Source of the DNA: Juglans regia
Taxonomy: Eukaryota > Streptophyta > Magnoliopsida > Fagales > Juglandaceae
Length of the DNA: 64,000 nucleotides
NCBI RefSeq assembly: GCF_001411555.2
Contig: NC_049904.1
Location: 27,231,370-27,295,369, forward strand
Direction of reading: 5' to 3'
Part shown: one piece after another, positions 44,501 through 54,234 of the stretch
Layout of the letters: every line of letters begins with the position of its first letter
How positions within the stretch are numbered: position 1 is the first letter of the stretch
The notes under the pieces: model-generated
What the model was told of the DNA's origin: nothing
The model's input: only the letters and a program-made list of their open reading frames with translations
The model's database searches: none
Made by a program: the position numbers and the translations under genes

Positions 44501-45038
44501 GAGGTACCTTCAAGGGACCAAAGAATACATGCTTATGTATAGACGAACGGACAATCTGGAAGTAATTGGCTACTCAGATTCTGACTTTGCTGGCTGTGTT
44601 GATTCACGCAAATCAACATCAGGATACATATTTTTGATGGCCGGTGGAGCTATATCATGGAGGAGTGCCAAGCAGACTTTGACTGCCACTTCTACTATGG
44701 AAGCCGAGTTCGTCTCTTGTTTTGAGGCCACTTCACATGGTGTATGGCTTAAGAGTTTCATTTCTGGGCTTAGAATTATGGATTCAATCTCTAGGCCATT
44801 GAGAATGTATTGCGACAATTCAGCTGCTGTTTTTATGGCTAAGAATAACAAAAGTGGGAGTCGGAGTAAACACATCGACATTAAATATTTAGCCATAAGG
44901 GAACGTGTTAAAGAAAATAAAGTGGTCATTGAGCACGTATGCACTGAACTAATGATCGCTGATCCTTTGACTAAGGGCATGCCACCGTTGAAATTCAAGG
45001 ATCATATAGGGAATATGGGACTTGGTTCCATTATGTAG
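41481..45038 (+). CDS. Copia pol polyprotein (nucleocapsid knuckle, protease, integrase, RT, RNase H)
   Basis: 1,185 codons without a stop, ending TAG at 45,036. In order: zinc knuckle CFFCKKKGHMKKEC (residues 70-83), aspartic protease DSGS (117-120), and integrase with HHCC (H257, H262, C288, C291). The DDE residues are D317 (HTDICSP), D378 (SDRGGEY) and E423 (GVAERRN). RT starts near residue 705 (KWVFKTK) and has its YVDD box at 860-863; RNase H is near 1,030 (SDSDFAGC). The order protease-integrase-RT-RNase H defines copia. All catalytic residues I can see are kept, so the enzyme part looks intact. It overlaps gag by 32 bp in another frame. Its own first ATG (41,481) is probably not a natural start. 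Confidence 0.95.
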   Translation: MDPSKSLTTHKDKWSINELMTMCVQEEGRLMMEQGESAMLATHGKGKNQAKLKGKGKIHPQGGIKKDSKCFFCKKKGHMKKECAKFQKWLADKGNSTSLVCYESNMVNVNINTWWIDSGSTIHISNSLQGLQNLRKPVGSERSILSGNKMGSHVEAVGTCYLILSSGFVLKLEKTFYVPSFSRNLISVSRLVPFEYSFNFSNSSFSLFYKSDCVGNGTLSDGLYCINLQNNTTYDSMHVHTGTKRCVINEDSSKLWHRRLGHISLDRIKRLVNEGVLNTLDFSDFETCVDCIKGKQTNKSKKCANRSSDILEIIHTDICSPDMDSYGQKYFISFIDDYSRYMYLYMLHNKNEALDAFKIFKAEVEKQCGKQIKIVRSDRGGEYYGRYTENGQAPGPFAKFLQEHGIVAQYTMPGSPDQNGVAERRNRTLLDMVRSMLSSSNLPKSLWAETLKTAVYILNRVPTKAVSKTPFELWKGWKPSLRHMRVWGCPSEVRIYNPQEKKLDPRTISGYFIGYAERSKGYRFYCPSHSTRIVESRNAKFLENDLISGSDQTRNIVPENDHSESQPSTSSDRLVIVYNTPQVPTGVELPIIEVPQVANDTLVDQVVQELPTTFEQPVEPHTTSQEDDGATLRRSVRARRSAIPSDYVVYLQESDYNIGAENDPELFSQAMSCKESELWYNAMKEEMNSMKSNEVWDLVELPNGVKAIGCKWVFKTKRDSLGNIERYKARLVAKGFTQKEGIDYTETFSPVSKKDSLRVILALVAHFDFELQQMDVKTTFLNGDLEEEIYMKQPEGFPSSDGEQLVCKLKKSIYGLKQASRQWYLKFHNVISSFGFVENVMDQCIYQKVSGSKICFLVLYVDDILLATNDKGLLHEVKQFLSKNFDMKDMGEASYVIGIKIHRDRFRGILGLSQETYINKFLERYRMKDCSPSVAPIVKGDRFNLNQCPKNDLEREQMKNIPYASAVGSLMYAQVCTRPDIAFAVGMLGRYQSNPGLDHWRAAKKVMRYLQGTKEYMLMYRRTDNLEVIGYSDSDFAGCVDSRKSTSGYIFLMAGGAISWRSAKQTLTATSTMEAEFVSCFEATSHGVWLKSFISGLRIMDSISRPLRMYCDNSAAVFMAKNNKSGSRSKHIDIKYLAIRERVKENKVVIEHVCTELMIADPLTKGMPPLKFKDHIGNMGLGSIM

Positions 45039-45324
45039 TTTTCCATTGTATGAACAATGTTATTTTTATGAAATTCTTAATCATTTTGATGATCTTTTCT
45101 CATATTAATGTGCACCTTAATTTATTTTTGAGAAAATTTATCTGTATTGGACCAAGAATAAACATAGGGTTTATTCATTAAGAGATTGTTCCCACATAAA
45201 TTGCAAAGAATGAATACATAGTAATACATGGAAGGTAATACTCGTCATTAGAGGACCTATCGCCATGATTCATGTATTTATTACTTAAATGAAGATTATT
45301 GATGGGTTTAAGATCAGGAGTTTT

Positions 45325-45339
45325 GATCAAGTGGGAGAA
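45325..45339 (+). promoter_or_regulatory. Polypurine tract of the copia element
   Basis: ATCAAGTGGGAGAA directly before the 3' LTR; AAGTGGGAGAA is the usual plant copia form. Confidence 0.85.
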
Positions 45340-45724
45340 TGTTGACCGATTCTTTCTCATGAAGACGTTTGTGAGTGGGAGTCTATCATCTTAAGAGTCC
45401 TTTAAGTGGTCAAACACTCCTCCATTCAATTTAAATTGATCCCATGAAAATAGGATCACGTGGGACACGTAAACCCGAAATTTGATGGGAATTTCAGCTA
45501 TAAATACATGTGTTTGGTCCCCAAACTCACTCACTCAATTCCCTTCGGTAATACACCATCTAAATAGAGTAGAGAAGAGTTTGGAAGAGCCAAACACAGT
45601 GAAAACCGAATCTTTTTCAGTGAATTGCATCAATGGCTGGAGGTAAGATTTCTTGGCATTAAACCCTTTAATTCTCGTTTCTAAAGTGTTATTCCGCATT
45701 AGAGAATTTTATTTAAGTCTAACA
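45340..45724 (+). repeat. 3' LTR of the copia element
   Basis: 385 bp, two differences from the 5' LTR, followed by the TAACT target duplication. Confidence 0.97.
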
Positions 45725-46151
45725 TAACTTTAATTTAAATTAATTTTTTTTTTTTTTAAGTCTAGTTTCAGTGTGATCTCTCTCCATAGTCCATACTCTA
45801 GTCTCTCTTGCCGAAACACCCACAACAAACCATCCTCTATTTTTTCTTTATGTTTTCACAGGAGTACTGGAGACTACTCTTGGCTTCTGCATCCTCGACC
45901 TCCCTTCCATATTTTTATATATATATTTTTTATTATTTTTTCTTCTACGTTAAATATTCGACCTCCCTTCCATATTTTTATATATAAATATTTAAAAATA
46001 ATTTTATCTCAAAATGAGATAAAATTATTTTTATATCAAAACGAGACCAGCACGCAGACTTCAAAGTGTTATTACGTGCATATCCGAAGAGTTATTAGTT
46101 GAAATGCACTAAAGATTTACTGACCTAAAAATCTCTAAGATCAAACAATAA
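45725..46151. other. Non-coding DNA right of the copia element
   Basis: A 28-bp direct repeat built on TCGACCTCCCTTCCATATTT at 45,896 and 45,958. No gene seen. Confidence 0.55.
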
Positions 46152-46350
46152 GGCTTCGTTTGGATTTTAAACTAATTTCAACTCATCTCAATTAATCATT
46201 ACAATTTTTTCAAATCTCAATACAAAATATAATAAACAATTCAACTTTTTCAAATCTCAAAATAATAATAATATTAAAAAATAATATTCTAATAATATTT
46301 TATCATCTCAACTCAACTCAACTCAACTCACTCTAACATCCAAACACAAC
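46152..46350. mobile_element. GTTTGG-family MITE
   Basis: GGCTTCGTTTGGATTTTAAA at the left, TCTAACATCCAAACACAACC at the right. Very similar to 36,625-36,830 and to the complement of 25,392-25,582. Confidence 0.85.
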
Positions 46351-46974
46351 CTAAATTCAACTTTGTACAACTCGCTACATGAGTATCCAGCATAGTAATA
46401 GATCATTATATCAAAATTCTCATTCAAGACTGTTGTATTAATTCGACTAAAATTGCAGGAAATAATAAATCGGTCTGAAAAATCTATTTTTGATATGTGA
46501 TGTGTTGGTTACAACCGGCAATTATCAACAATATATTCCACGTCATTTTCAAATAATATATATATTATATATATAACTTTGGCTCAGAGAAAACTGATCA
46601 TAAATTAGTAAAATGTAGATAAAATAAAATAAAACTTTGAAACTGATAGCAATGAGCCCCTGACACACTAATCATGAAAGGTTGAGATGGATGTAATAAA
46701 TAAATAAATAAATAACTTTGTGAACTTTATTTATGTTAAATTATTAGTAGTAGCATAATGTTTATATTCCCTCTCCATCAATCCCTTGTATTCAATCAAT
46801 CTACTGTTGATGGACACGACGTAAAGTGAATCAGGTCACCCACCCTCTTCTTCATACTTCAAACCAGTGACGTCTCTCATCAACTGTCTCCCCTTTGCTT
46901 TTGCTTTTTTTCTTACGCTGTTTCCATCATGGAATTGGACTCTCTCTCTCTCCTCTTGGTTTGGGACATAAGTG
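46351..46974. other. Non-coding stretch
   Basis: Nothing recognised; an (AAAT)n-type repeat lies at 46,695-46,714. Confidence 0.6.
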
Positions 46975-47182
46975 TACTTAGATTGGATTTTGATATTGAA
47001 ATGAGTTTAATTGAATTGAGTTAAGATGATAAAATATTGTTAGAATATTATTTTTTAATATTATTATTATTTTAGAATTTAAAAAAATTAAATTATTTAT
47101 TATATTTTATATTAGAATTTGAAAAAATTATAATGATAAATTGAGATGAGTTGAGAGATGTTTGTCATCCAAACGAAGCGTT
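46975..47182. mobile_element. GTTTGG-family MITE
   Basis: Contains the family run GATAAAATATTGTTAGAATA and the end GTTTGTCATCCAAACGAAGC. Confidence 0.8.
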
Positions 47183-47439
47183 ACACTTACCGGAGTTACA
47201 AAATAATTATAAAGGACTAAAATCTGGACACAAAAAGATCTAAAGATTTTAAACAATCGACAAATAATCTAGGATTACATATAAATCAACAATAAAGCAT
47301 ACCTATAAAAATATGAAAAATAACCTGCAAATAAACATTAGTTCACACCAAAAAGAAAATAATCTAAGAAAAACAGATGCAATTAAACAATTATCTTACT
47401 ATAAAATTTGCAAATAAGAAATTTTAATTCTGTTCATAC

Positions 47440-47775
47440 AAAGAAGATTCTGCAACTTATTAGGTAAAATATCTCTATCTTCAATTTAGTCTATGTTTAA
47501 ACTCTTAGCTCATTGCTTAGTTAAAAAATCAGTCACAATATTTTCTTGACGAAATACATGACTCACTCTATAATTCATGCTTCCTCGGCAAATCTGAAGC
47601 TCGTCCCAAAAATTCTCAATATATCAAATATTACATTTTTTCCTATTAAGTCATCTAACAAGAATATAAAAATCTGTCTCAATGTAAATTCGATAAAAAT
47701 TGAGCTGACGCATTTAACTACCTCTCAATCCCCATCAATCATCAACATTAACTCATGCCTTTGTAGTTGCCTGTA
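47440..47775 (-). mobile_element. LINE RNase H-domain fragment
   Basis: On the minus strand the frame reads IYIETDFYILV, then ENFWDELQICRGSMNYRV, then SHVFRQENIVTDFLTKQ. These are the ET/SD catalytic start and the H-x-x-R-x-x-N-x-x-A/T-D end of the RNase H domain found at the C-terminus of plant L1 elements. Stops interrupt it. It is not part of the LINE fragment near 2 kb. Confidence 0.8.
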
Positions 47776-47939
47776 GGCGCTAAAAACACGTTTAATTTGC
47801 ATATTAATTGATCTTTGCATGTTATATTTTTGTGTTTGGCTAACTTTCGGTAATCAAAATAGTTAGTGTTTGGCTTTTGTACTTTTACTATGGTATAAAT
47901 TTTAAGCTTTTGTGTGTGGAGATTCACAAGTTTTAGGCC

Positions 47940-48118
47940 GATGAAATGAGTTAAGTTGAGATGAGATGAAAGTTGAATAAAATATTATTGTTAAAATATA
48001 ATTTTTGTTTTAAAATTTGATAAAGTTGACTTTTTTTATTATATTTTGTGTGAAAATTTAAAAAAATTATGATAATTAGATTAGATAAGATAGTTTATAT
48101 AACCAAATGAGACCCTAG
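47940..48118. mobile_element. GTTTGG-family MITE (decayed)
   Basis: GAGTTAAGTTGAGATGAGATG at the left, the family core, and ATATAACCAAATGAGACC at the right. Confidence 0.65.
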
Positions 48119-48650
48119 TGAAAAACAACAAGCTGCACTACAACTTCATACAAAAAAATTTAGAAAGAGTCAAGTTCAACACCTAATCGAGAAGTTGGGG
48201 AGAGCCTGGAGTCGGATGCGGTGAAAATCTAAATTTTACACTCTTTAATAGCACAAAACCACACCAGCTTTCTTTCTTTGTTACAATGGATGCAAACGCA
48301 ACGCATCTCAAGCTCTAAAGACCGTCCTCTCAAGCACTCTCTCCTTCGTCTTCGCTCGCTCTCTCTCTTCTAAAACACATCTCATCGGTCTCTCTCTCCT
48401 CAATGAGTTAAATCTCAACTTCTGAACAGACTCAAGATTAAACTTTAAATTTAACTATATGAAAAATCTTGTGTAAAAATGGCGTGCCAAGAAAATGTTT
48501 GGATGTCAAGAAAACGTGTGTTAGTAAAAGGAATTGAAGTTGCGAAACTAAGATTTTGGATAACATGAAAAACTTGGATTTCATATATGTTAACATCGTT
48601 TCGTACGTCTTTGGGCCAAGTTCCAGCAACTTAGGTCTTCTGAAATGGGC
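48119..48650. other. Non-coding stretch
   Basis: CT-rich patch at 48,320-48,400; otherwise nothing recognised. Confidence 0.55.
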
Positions 48651-49174
48651 CTGTGAAAATAGAGAAGAAGGTAACTAGAAGAGTGTGGTCTTAAGGTCGG
48701 CGAGTTTCCGATGTCAAAGTCAGCAAAGCCTCTTGAAAGTTTGTAAATAAGTGAGAGAGTCTAAGGATCAGAGCGTTTTTCTCGTACATAAGAGTTGCTA
48801 TTTATACCAAGAGTTTGGGGGGACAGATCGTGTCTGCCCTAATGAAGTCCGTGTCCTTTGTACTATTTCTTTTGTCAGAGTATTTTAATACAACGTGGCT
48901 CTACGACGACATCATTAATATGGCGTGTAACTCGGGTAGTAGTATCGTTAATGCGGCTTGATTCCCCTATTTGCCTCACCCTGCTAGCTTCTTTGGTGAT
49001 CTGTCGATGTCTTCCAAGTTAGAGGATTGAGGGTTCCCCTTACTTTCTGCCCATTACACGAACAAGTACTCAAGGATTGGACACTGTTCGAGGGGGGTCT
49101 CCAGGTCGGCGAGTCTCATCCCCTACAATACGCTCCCTCATGGTGGTTTCGTCTAGGGAAGTTTACCTGTGGGT
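48651..49174 (+). mobile_element. LTR-like fragment, possible solo LTR
   Basis: GC content rises sharply above the flanks. It starts TGTGAAAATAG and contains a TATA-like GCTATTTATACC (48,809) followed by GTTTGGGGGGACAG, an arrangement common in gypsy LTRs. GGGCC occurs just before the proposed start and again near 49,175, which could be a 5-bp target duplication, but the right end is not a clean CA. No coding region. Confidence 0.45.
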
Positions 49175-50535
49175 CGGGCCAAAAAATCTACTTATTTTAG
49201 GCTGGACCTTCGCTTTCCATTACCTCAATTGTCATTCTCAAGCCCTCTAGAGGGGAGCTCCTTACAATATACAAACTTCATATTTTTTATAATTATTTTT
49301 ATGGTTTTCTTTATAGGTATTCAAAGATTTTCTTTGATTTTCTCAGTATCCAAACAAATAACAAGTAGAAAAACCTAGAGCTAATAAATAAAATTAACTG
49401 ACACAGAATCGAAAATTAAAGAGGACCTATGATGAGGTGAAAATTTAAAAAAAAAGAAGAAAAATTTCTTGTTTCCATTTCCTTTCTCTCTCCTACTGTA
49501 AGAAATCTAAACGATGTAAGAAACTTTAACATGGGACTGAGAATAAGCAGGGAAAAGTGTTAACAAAACACAAAAATTAATAAATTAGCTAATAAGTATA
49601 TAAATATCTTGAACCCACTCTTGGAGAGAACATGCGGGAGAGTTGAAACTTACAGTAAAATTGGGCGACATTTACATGGGCACGGAAGAGAGATGCAAAA
49701 CCTTCTTTCTTTCTTTGAAAAAAGAGAACTGATTCGATAGATAATGTAGATGAGCGATGGATTGAGTTAGCTTGTACTTATTGGAACTGTCACTCTCTTG
49801 CTAGCCCAGCCAAAGCCTGTGAAGATCTGGTTTGCTTACAAAGAGTGCTCTTGGTTAGTCTGATAGGTTAGGATAGTTGGTACGTGACATTGCATGAATG
49901 AGCTGTCTGTCCACTGCCTCGATATATATTATGAGAAAATATATATTGCAACCTACTGTGTGTTGCAGCTGCACTGCAGCACACTCCACTGATTGAGTGT
50001 AAAAAAAAAAAAAAAAAAACACAGTACGGATGTGCTGCGACTACGGACTGATGTCCAGACTAACTCATATATTATATGCTTGGGACACTTCCCATTTCGT
50101 GTATTTCCTCATTTTCGGACACCACCAAATAATTCCACTCTTTGCAGGCAGTAGTATATATGCTCAACTTTATAATTTTTCAATATATTAAATTCCTTGG
50201 AGTACCTTATCTAAATATTTCCCTTTATGATCTTATGCACCATATCTTTGAACAATTACAAATATATAACTTTATATTTCCTTCTTATTTTTAGACTTTT
50301 TTTTTTAATCCTAAATATCTCTTTTAAACAAATCACACTTTTATCAAATTCTCTTTATATAATATTGTAATAGTAAGTAACCACGTGATATGATATATAC
50401 TAAAAATGAAATAAATGCATAAAATGAATTATAATCTCATATTTATTATTTTCTGCGTAAATCTCTCGAACATGCTAAACGGTTTTTTGGTATTTTAATT
50501 TATCTCTAAAGAGTAAAGATAATTGCTTGCAACTC
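49175..50535. other. Non-coding stretch
   Basis: No gene recognised. An A-run of about 18 bp lies at 50,001-50,019 between GC-richer words containing GCAGCTGCACTGCAGC. Confidence 0.55.
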
Positions 50536-50730
50536 TTCGTATCATCTTAACTTATCTTATTTTTTAAATTCTCACAGAAAATATAATAAACAATTCAACT
50601 TTTTCAAATTTCAAAATAATTTTTTTAAATTTCTACACAAAATATAATAAATAATTTAACTTTTATTCTATTATTCACAAACTATCTCAACTCATTTCAA
50701 CTCATATCTGAATCCAAATCACTCTTAATG
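50536..50730. mobile_element. GTTTGG-family MITE (decayed)
   Basis: Family core AAAATATAATAAACAATTCA and an end resembling the 36,105 copy (TCAACTCATATCTGAATCCAAA). Confidence 0.65.
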
Positions 50731-51740
50731 ATATACTTGTAATTTTTTTATAACTATTTTATAATTTATTGTAAATTTTTTATAATTTATTTTAAATTAA
50801 TTAATATAATCTCATCATTTTATTAAAAAATAATTTTAATTATATATGTATAAAATTGTAAAACAATTATAAACTAATTGAAAATTGATATTTTGCTTTC
50901 TTTAAACTTTTCGTGGAGGCAAACCTATGCATGAGGCTCCTACCTTTTTGCTTATGAGAAAAAAAAAAAGTACGTTGGGATACAATATTAATGGTGGAGA
51001 AGTGGCAAAATGCTCTCAGCATCAACACACATACGGCTTTTAATGAGAAAGTAAAGCTGCAGGCCGTAGAGGGTAGGCCAGAGAGAGGGAGAGGAAGAGA
51101 CATTCGGACTGTCCCACTAACTTTACCAGCTTTTCTTTTTCAAAAATTCACTCTTCGTAGCCACACTGCTTACAAAAACCGTTAAAATCGGCCGGTACGA
51201 TGCGGACCGATCGACCGAGTACGCAATCGACCGAAATTGACAAATAATCGATCAGTCCAGTTTCAGTTTGAATGTGATATTTGATTATTTGTTGATATTT
51301 TGTTGTGAGATCTTAAATTTGTGAAATATTTTTTTATGGGAGTGAAACCGACGAGAACACCAATGAATCGAGGGTAATCGTTTGAAATTACGCCGGTTGA
51401 TTTTACTCATTTCATCTTTCGATTTTGGTCGGTATCATCTCTTAAAAAAGATTTTGGTGCGATTTCAGTTTTGGAATTGCACCGATATGATCTGTTTTCA
51501 CCCTTAATATTATACATAATTTTTATTTTTTTATTTTTTTTAATAAATGTGTTATATGAATTATGAGTAGAATAACTCAATTAGTTTAAAAAATATAACT
51601 AAAAAAATTAATAAAAAATAAAAATGAGTAAGGCATAAAGAGATGGTAAATACCAATAAATCCATACATCAACCCATTGTTCTTAACACTACGTATCATT
51701 TTTTTTCCTACATGTGAAACTAGTGATTAGAAGAAAAAAA
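50731..51740. other. Non-coding DNA
   Basis: 51,186-51,505 has CG-rich words (GACCGATCGACCGA) and ends TTTTCACCCTTA, suggesting an unclassified hAT-type fragment. No coding seen. Confidence 0.4.
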
Positions 51741-52085
51741 ATTCTAGACATAAATCACACATCCTACACACTATTTAAAAATATATAATTTTATTTTTTT
51801 ACTCTAATATTTCATATTGAATTGAAATATAAAATATAAGGATAAAAGAATAAAATCATATATTCTTAAAGAAAAATTTTAAATATAAGCCTCACACTCT
51901 GCACATCCATTTAAAAATATGTGATTTTATTTTTTTATTCTCATATTTCATATTGAATTCAATATGAAATATGAGAATAAAAAAATAAAATCACATATTT
52001 TTAAATGGATGTGCAAGATGTGAGGCTTATGTGTAGCACAATTCATTCTTAAATAGTGTATAGAGGTGTGGGGCTTTTGTGCATT
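51741..52085. mobile_element. Compound foldback element of two hairpin units
   Basis: Two hairpins of one family lie side by side: a decayed one at 51,745-51,885 and a perfect one at 51,880-52,035. The outermost arms (around 51,749-51,780 and 52,050-52,080) also pair with each other through ACACACTATTTAA / TTAAATAGTGTAT. No coding. Confidence 0.75.
51901..52014. repeat. 114-bp perfect palindrome (57-bp arms)
   Basis: Centred on GAATTC between 51,957 and 51,958. The left arm from 51,901 is the exact reverse complement of the right arm to 52,014, with no loop. With one or two mismatches the arms extend outward through ATAAGCCTCAC to about 51,883 and 52,032. Confidence 0.97.
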
Positions 52086-53007
52086 ACATGTCATAAAAAT
52101 AAATAAATAAATAAATAAATAAAGAAAAAAGGTTCATTTTCGAAATTGAGAAAGAATAAATCTTGGTAGAAGCTACTGTTTCCTGCATCCAAATGGCACA
52201 CATGACGTGTCCCCCTCCCCTCCCCCCCCCCCAAACGAAGCAGCCATTTTCATTTTGAATTTTCATTTCATCCATTTCGTTCCTCTCCCTCCAACCCCCG
52301 CGTTTCTTTCTTCCTCCCTCCCGGTTTCTTTCTTCCTCTTCTATTTTCCCGTTTCTTTCCTTCTTCTCCCCCACCCCCCGGAACTCCTTTGCAACGTGAT
52401 TTCTCGAGAAGCCCTGCACTGTGATTTCGAGTTCCTCTGTCCTGAGATTTCGAGTTCCTCCCCCGAAGCCTCGAGCTCCTCTGCAGTGCAATTTCAAGTT
52501 CGTAGGTGATTTCTTCTTCTTCTTCTTCTCTATGATTTTTTCTTCTTCTTTAAGGTTTCTTCTTCTTCTCTGCAAGTTCGACACACTCAGATTGAAGCCC
52601 TCAATTCACCGACGCGAAGCCCTCGGATATGCAGGAGGGGTAATGTATAGTTTCTTGTAAATAATCTTCTTCAAGTTCTTCCATTTATTACTCATTTTTT
52701 CTCTGTGATTCTAGGGTTTAGTCATACATTTATTTTTTTTTCTCTGTGTTTACAGCATCTCTTTTTTCCTCTAGGGTTTAGTTAAATGAGCTGTAAGTTA
52801 ATGGTATTTTGCTAGAAATTAATGAGGTTGTTTCTGGATGATGCATATCTAGTATTAGCTAGAGATTAAAGGTTGCATTCTATCCTGGCTAGTTTTAGAT
52901 TACTGGGTTTAGTCATACAATTATATATTACTGCTTGTTTTGTTGATGTGATTATGTTCTGTTTCTGCTTAATTTTCAAAAAAAAAAATTTTGTTTTTCA
53001 TTTTCAG
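52086..53007. other. Pyrimidine-rich leader-like region before the RING-CH pseudogene
   Basis: C- and T-rich to about 52,600, then T-rich. It looks like a promoter and leader, but the first RING-CH exon is not recognisable. Frames here on either strand follow base composition, not protein families. Confidence 0.4.
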
Positions 53008-54234
53008 TTTGCACACAGAGATTGCATACAAAGGTGGTGCAATGAGAAGGGGAACACCACTTGCGAAATATGGTTCAAATTTATCTTATTCAAAAGGAAT
53101 TGATTTTGGGTTCTTTTTTTTTTTCTTCCCTCTGGTGTCTGGTGGGTGGAAGGTTTGTCTATTGTGTTGGTGTGTGCGCTTGTTTTTTCTCCTTTGGATT
53201 TTGTTTAAAATGTATCGCTCGGTTGTATGTTTATGTATTTTTGTTCTTGAAATTCAAAGTAGCTGGGTCTTTTTAGTTCTTGCTAAAACTAGTTTTGTTC
53301 AAAACATGCTTTGCAACTAATCATTCTGTTAACATGGGGCTAGTGTTTCTTTTTTTATTCTCCCTTTTTCTGGACAAATATGATAACAAAAAAGGAAAAA
53401 AATGGTCAGAGTGGGGCTTTCTCTGCATGCAGATGACATGAGTTGGCTGCACTTTTCATGAAATTTGCACTCTTTCTACGTCCTGATGACTTTGCTGAGA
53501 ATAATTACAATCTGTTAACTTGGGAATGGTTGCAATTTTTGAAATGTGCACCCTTTGACTAATCCAATTTGTCATTTCTTCTGTTGTTTTCCCGTAATAA
53601 GTAACACCATTAACTAGTTAATCCATATGAATACAAACATTGTTAACAGAGAAAGCATGCAAATTCCAAGAAGAGAGCAAGAGGCGACGAATCCAGGATT
53701 AGGGACAATGAGCGAGTACTCACAGTGCACGTCTGTTGCAGATAGAAGTGCTTCTTGCTGCCAATCCTTGGGCTAACAGTAAGTTTGTTTTTTATTCAAA
53801 ACCTCTTAGGTTCCCAAATGGTGACAAATGTCATTGTGGTCCAATGTTTATTGTATAGTTGTGATCAATTTTGCTATGAAAACTCATACTGAGCTGGACT
53901 CAGGAAAATGTGGAAATAGTAACAAAATTAGGTACTTAGTTGACCATCTCCTTGCCATGCAGCAGCCCATATTAGTAGTTGTAGAGGTGCATTGACCTAA
54001 ATACATTAATAACAAGTGCATTCAGACTGTCCAATGATCAATCATTTGGGCGGTTGGGGCCACAATCCCACCAGTACTTTGAAAATTTCATCTGCAGTTA
54101 TTGTGTTCATGATGTTCATTTACAGAGTTATGTATGTGACAATTTGTTGATTGAATTTGTAGTTTACAGTCATCTTGCTTGTGAGACATTTCTTTGATTT
54201 GCTTAATGGTGGAACAGAAGATTTACCAAATTGA
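53008..54234 (+). pseudogene. RING-CH (MARCH-type) E3 ubiquitin ligase pseudogene, three exon remnants
   Basis: Exon remnants at about 53,008-53,076, 53,650-53,778 and 54,163-54,234, each with AG and mostly GT borders. The first gives [16 protein letters not shown] then TCEIW, the second half of a RING-CH finger whose last cysteine is replaced by tryptophan. The second ends in a serine- and cysteine-rich segment, SVADRSASCCQSLG, then a stop caused by a one-base loss. The third gives FTVILLVRHFFDLLNGGTED, a membrane segment typical of plant RING-CH proteins, then TGA. The first half of the finger is missing. Intact relatives are membrane-bound ligases that pass ubiquitin to target proteins. 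Confidence 0.75.

Larger units (their letters stand above)
39058..45724 (+). mobile_element. Ty1/copia LTR retrotransposon, full-length and young (6,667 bp)
   Basis: Two 385-bp LTRs (39,058-39,442 and 45,340-45,724) begin TGTTGACC and end CTAACA. They differ at only two positions (G/A in the TATA region at 39,213 versus 45,495, and A/T near 39,330 versus 45,612). The target duplication TAACT is perfect (39,053-39,057 and 45,725-45,729). Inside are a tRNA-Met primer site, a long leader with a palindrome array, gag, a 1,185-codon pol frame in copia order (protease, integrase, RT, RNase H) and a polypurine tract. A frame break separates gag from the rest of the polyprotein. Confidence 0.98.

Noticed and set aside
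42197..44998. Minus-strand frames inside the copia pol gene
   Set aside because: They are shadows of the 1,185-codon plus-strand frame.
52084..52584. 166-codon minus-strand frame and overlapping plus-strand frames
   Set aside because: The frames mirror a pyrimidine-rich stretch (Glu/Arg/Lys on one strand, Phe/Ser/Pro on the other) with no family resemblance.
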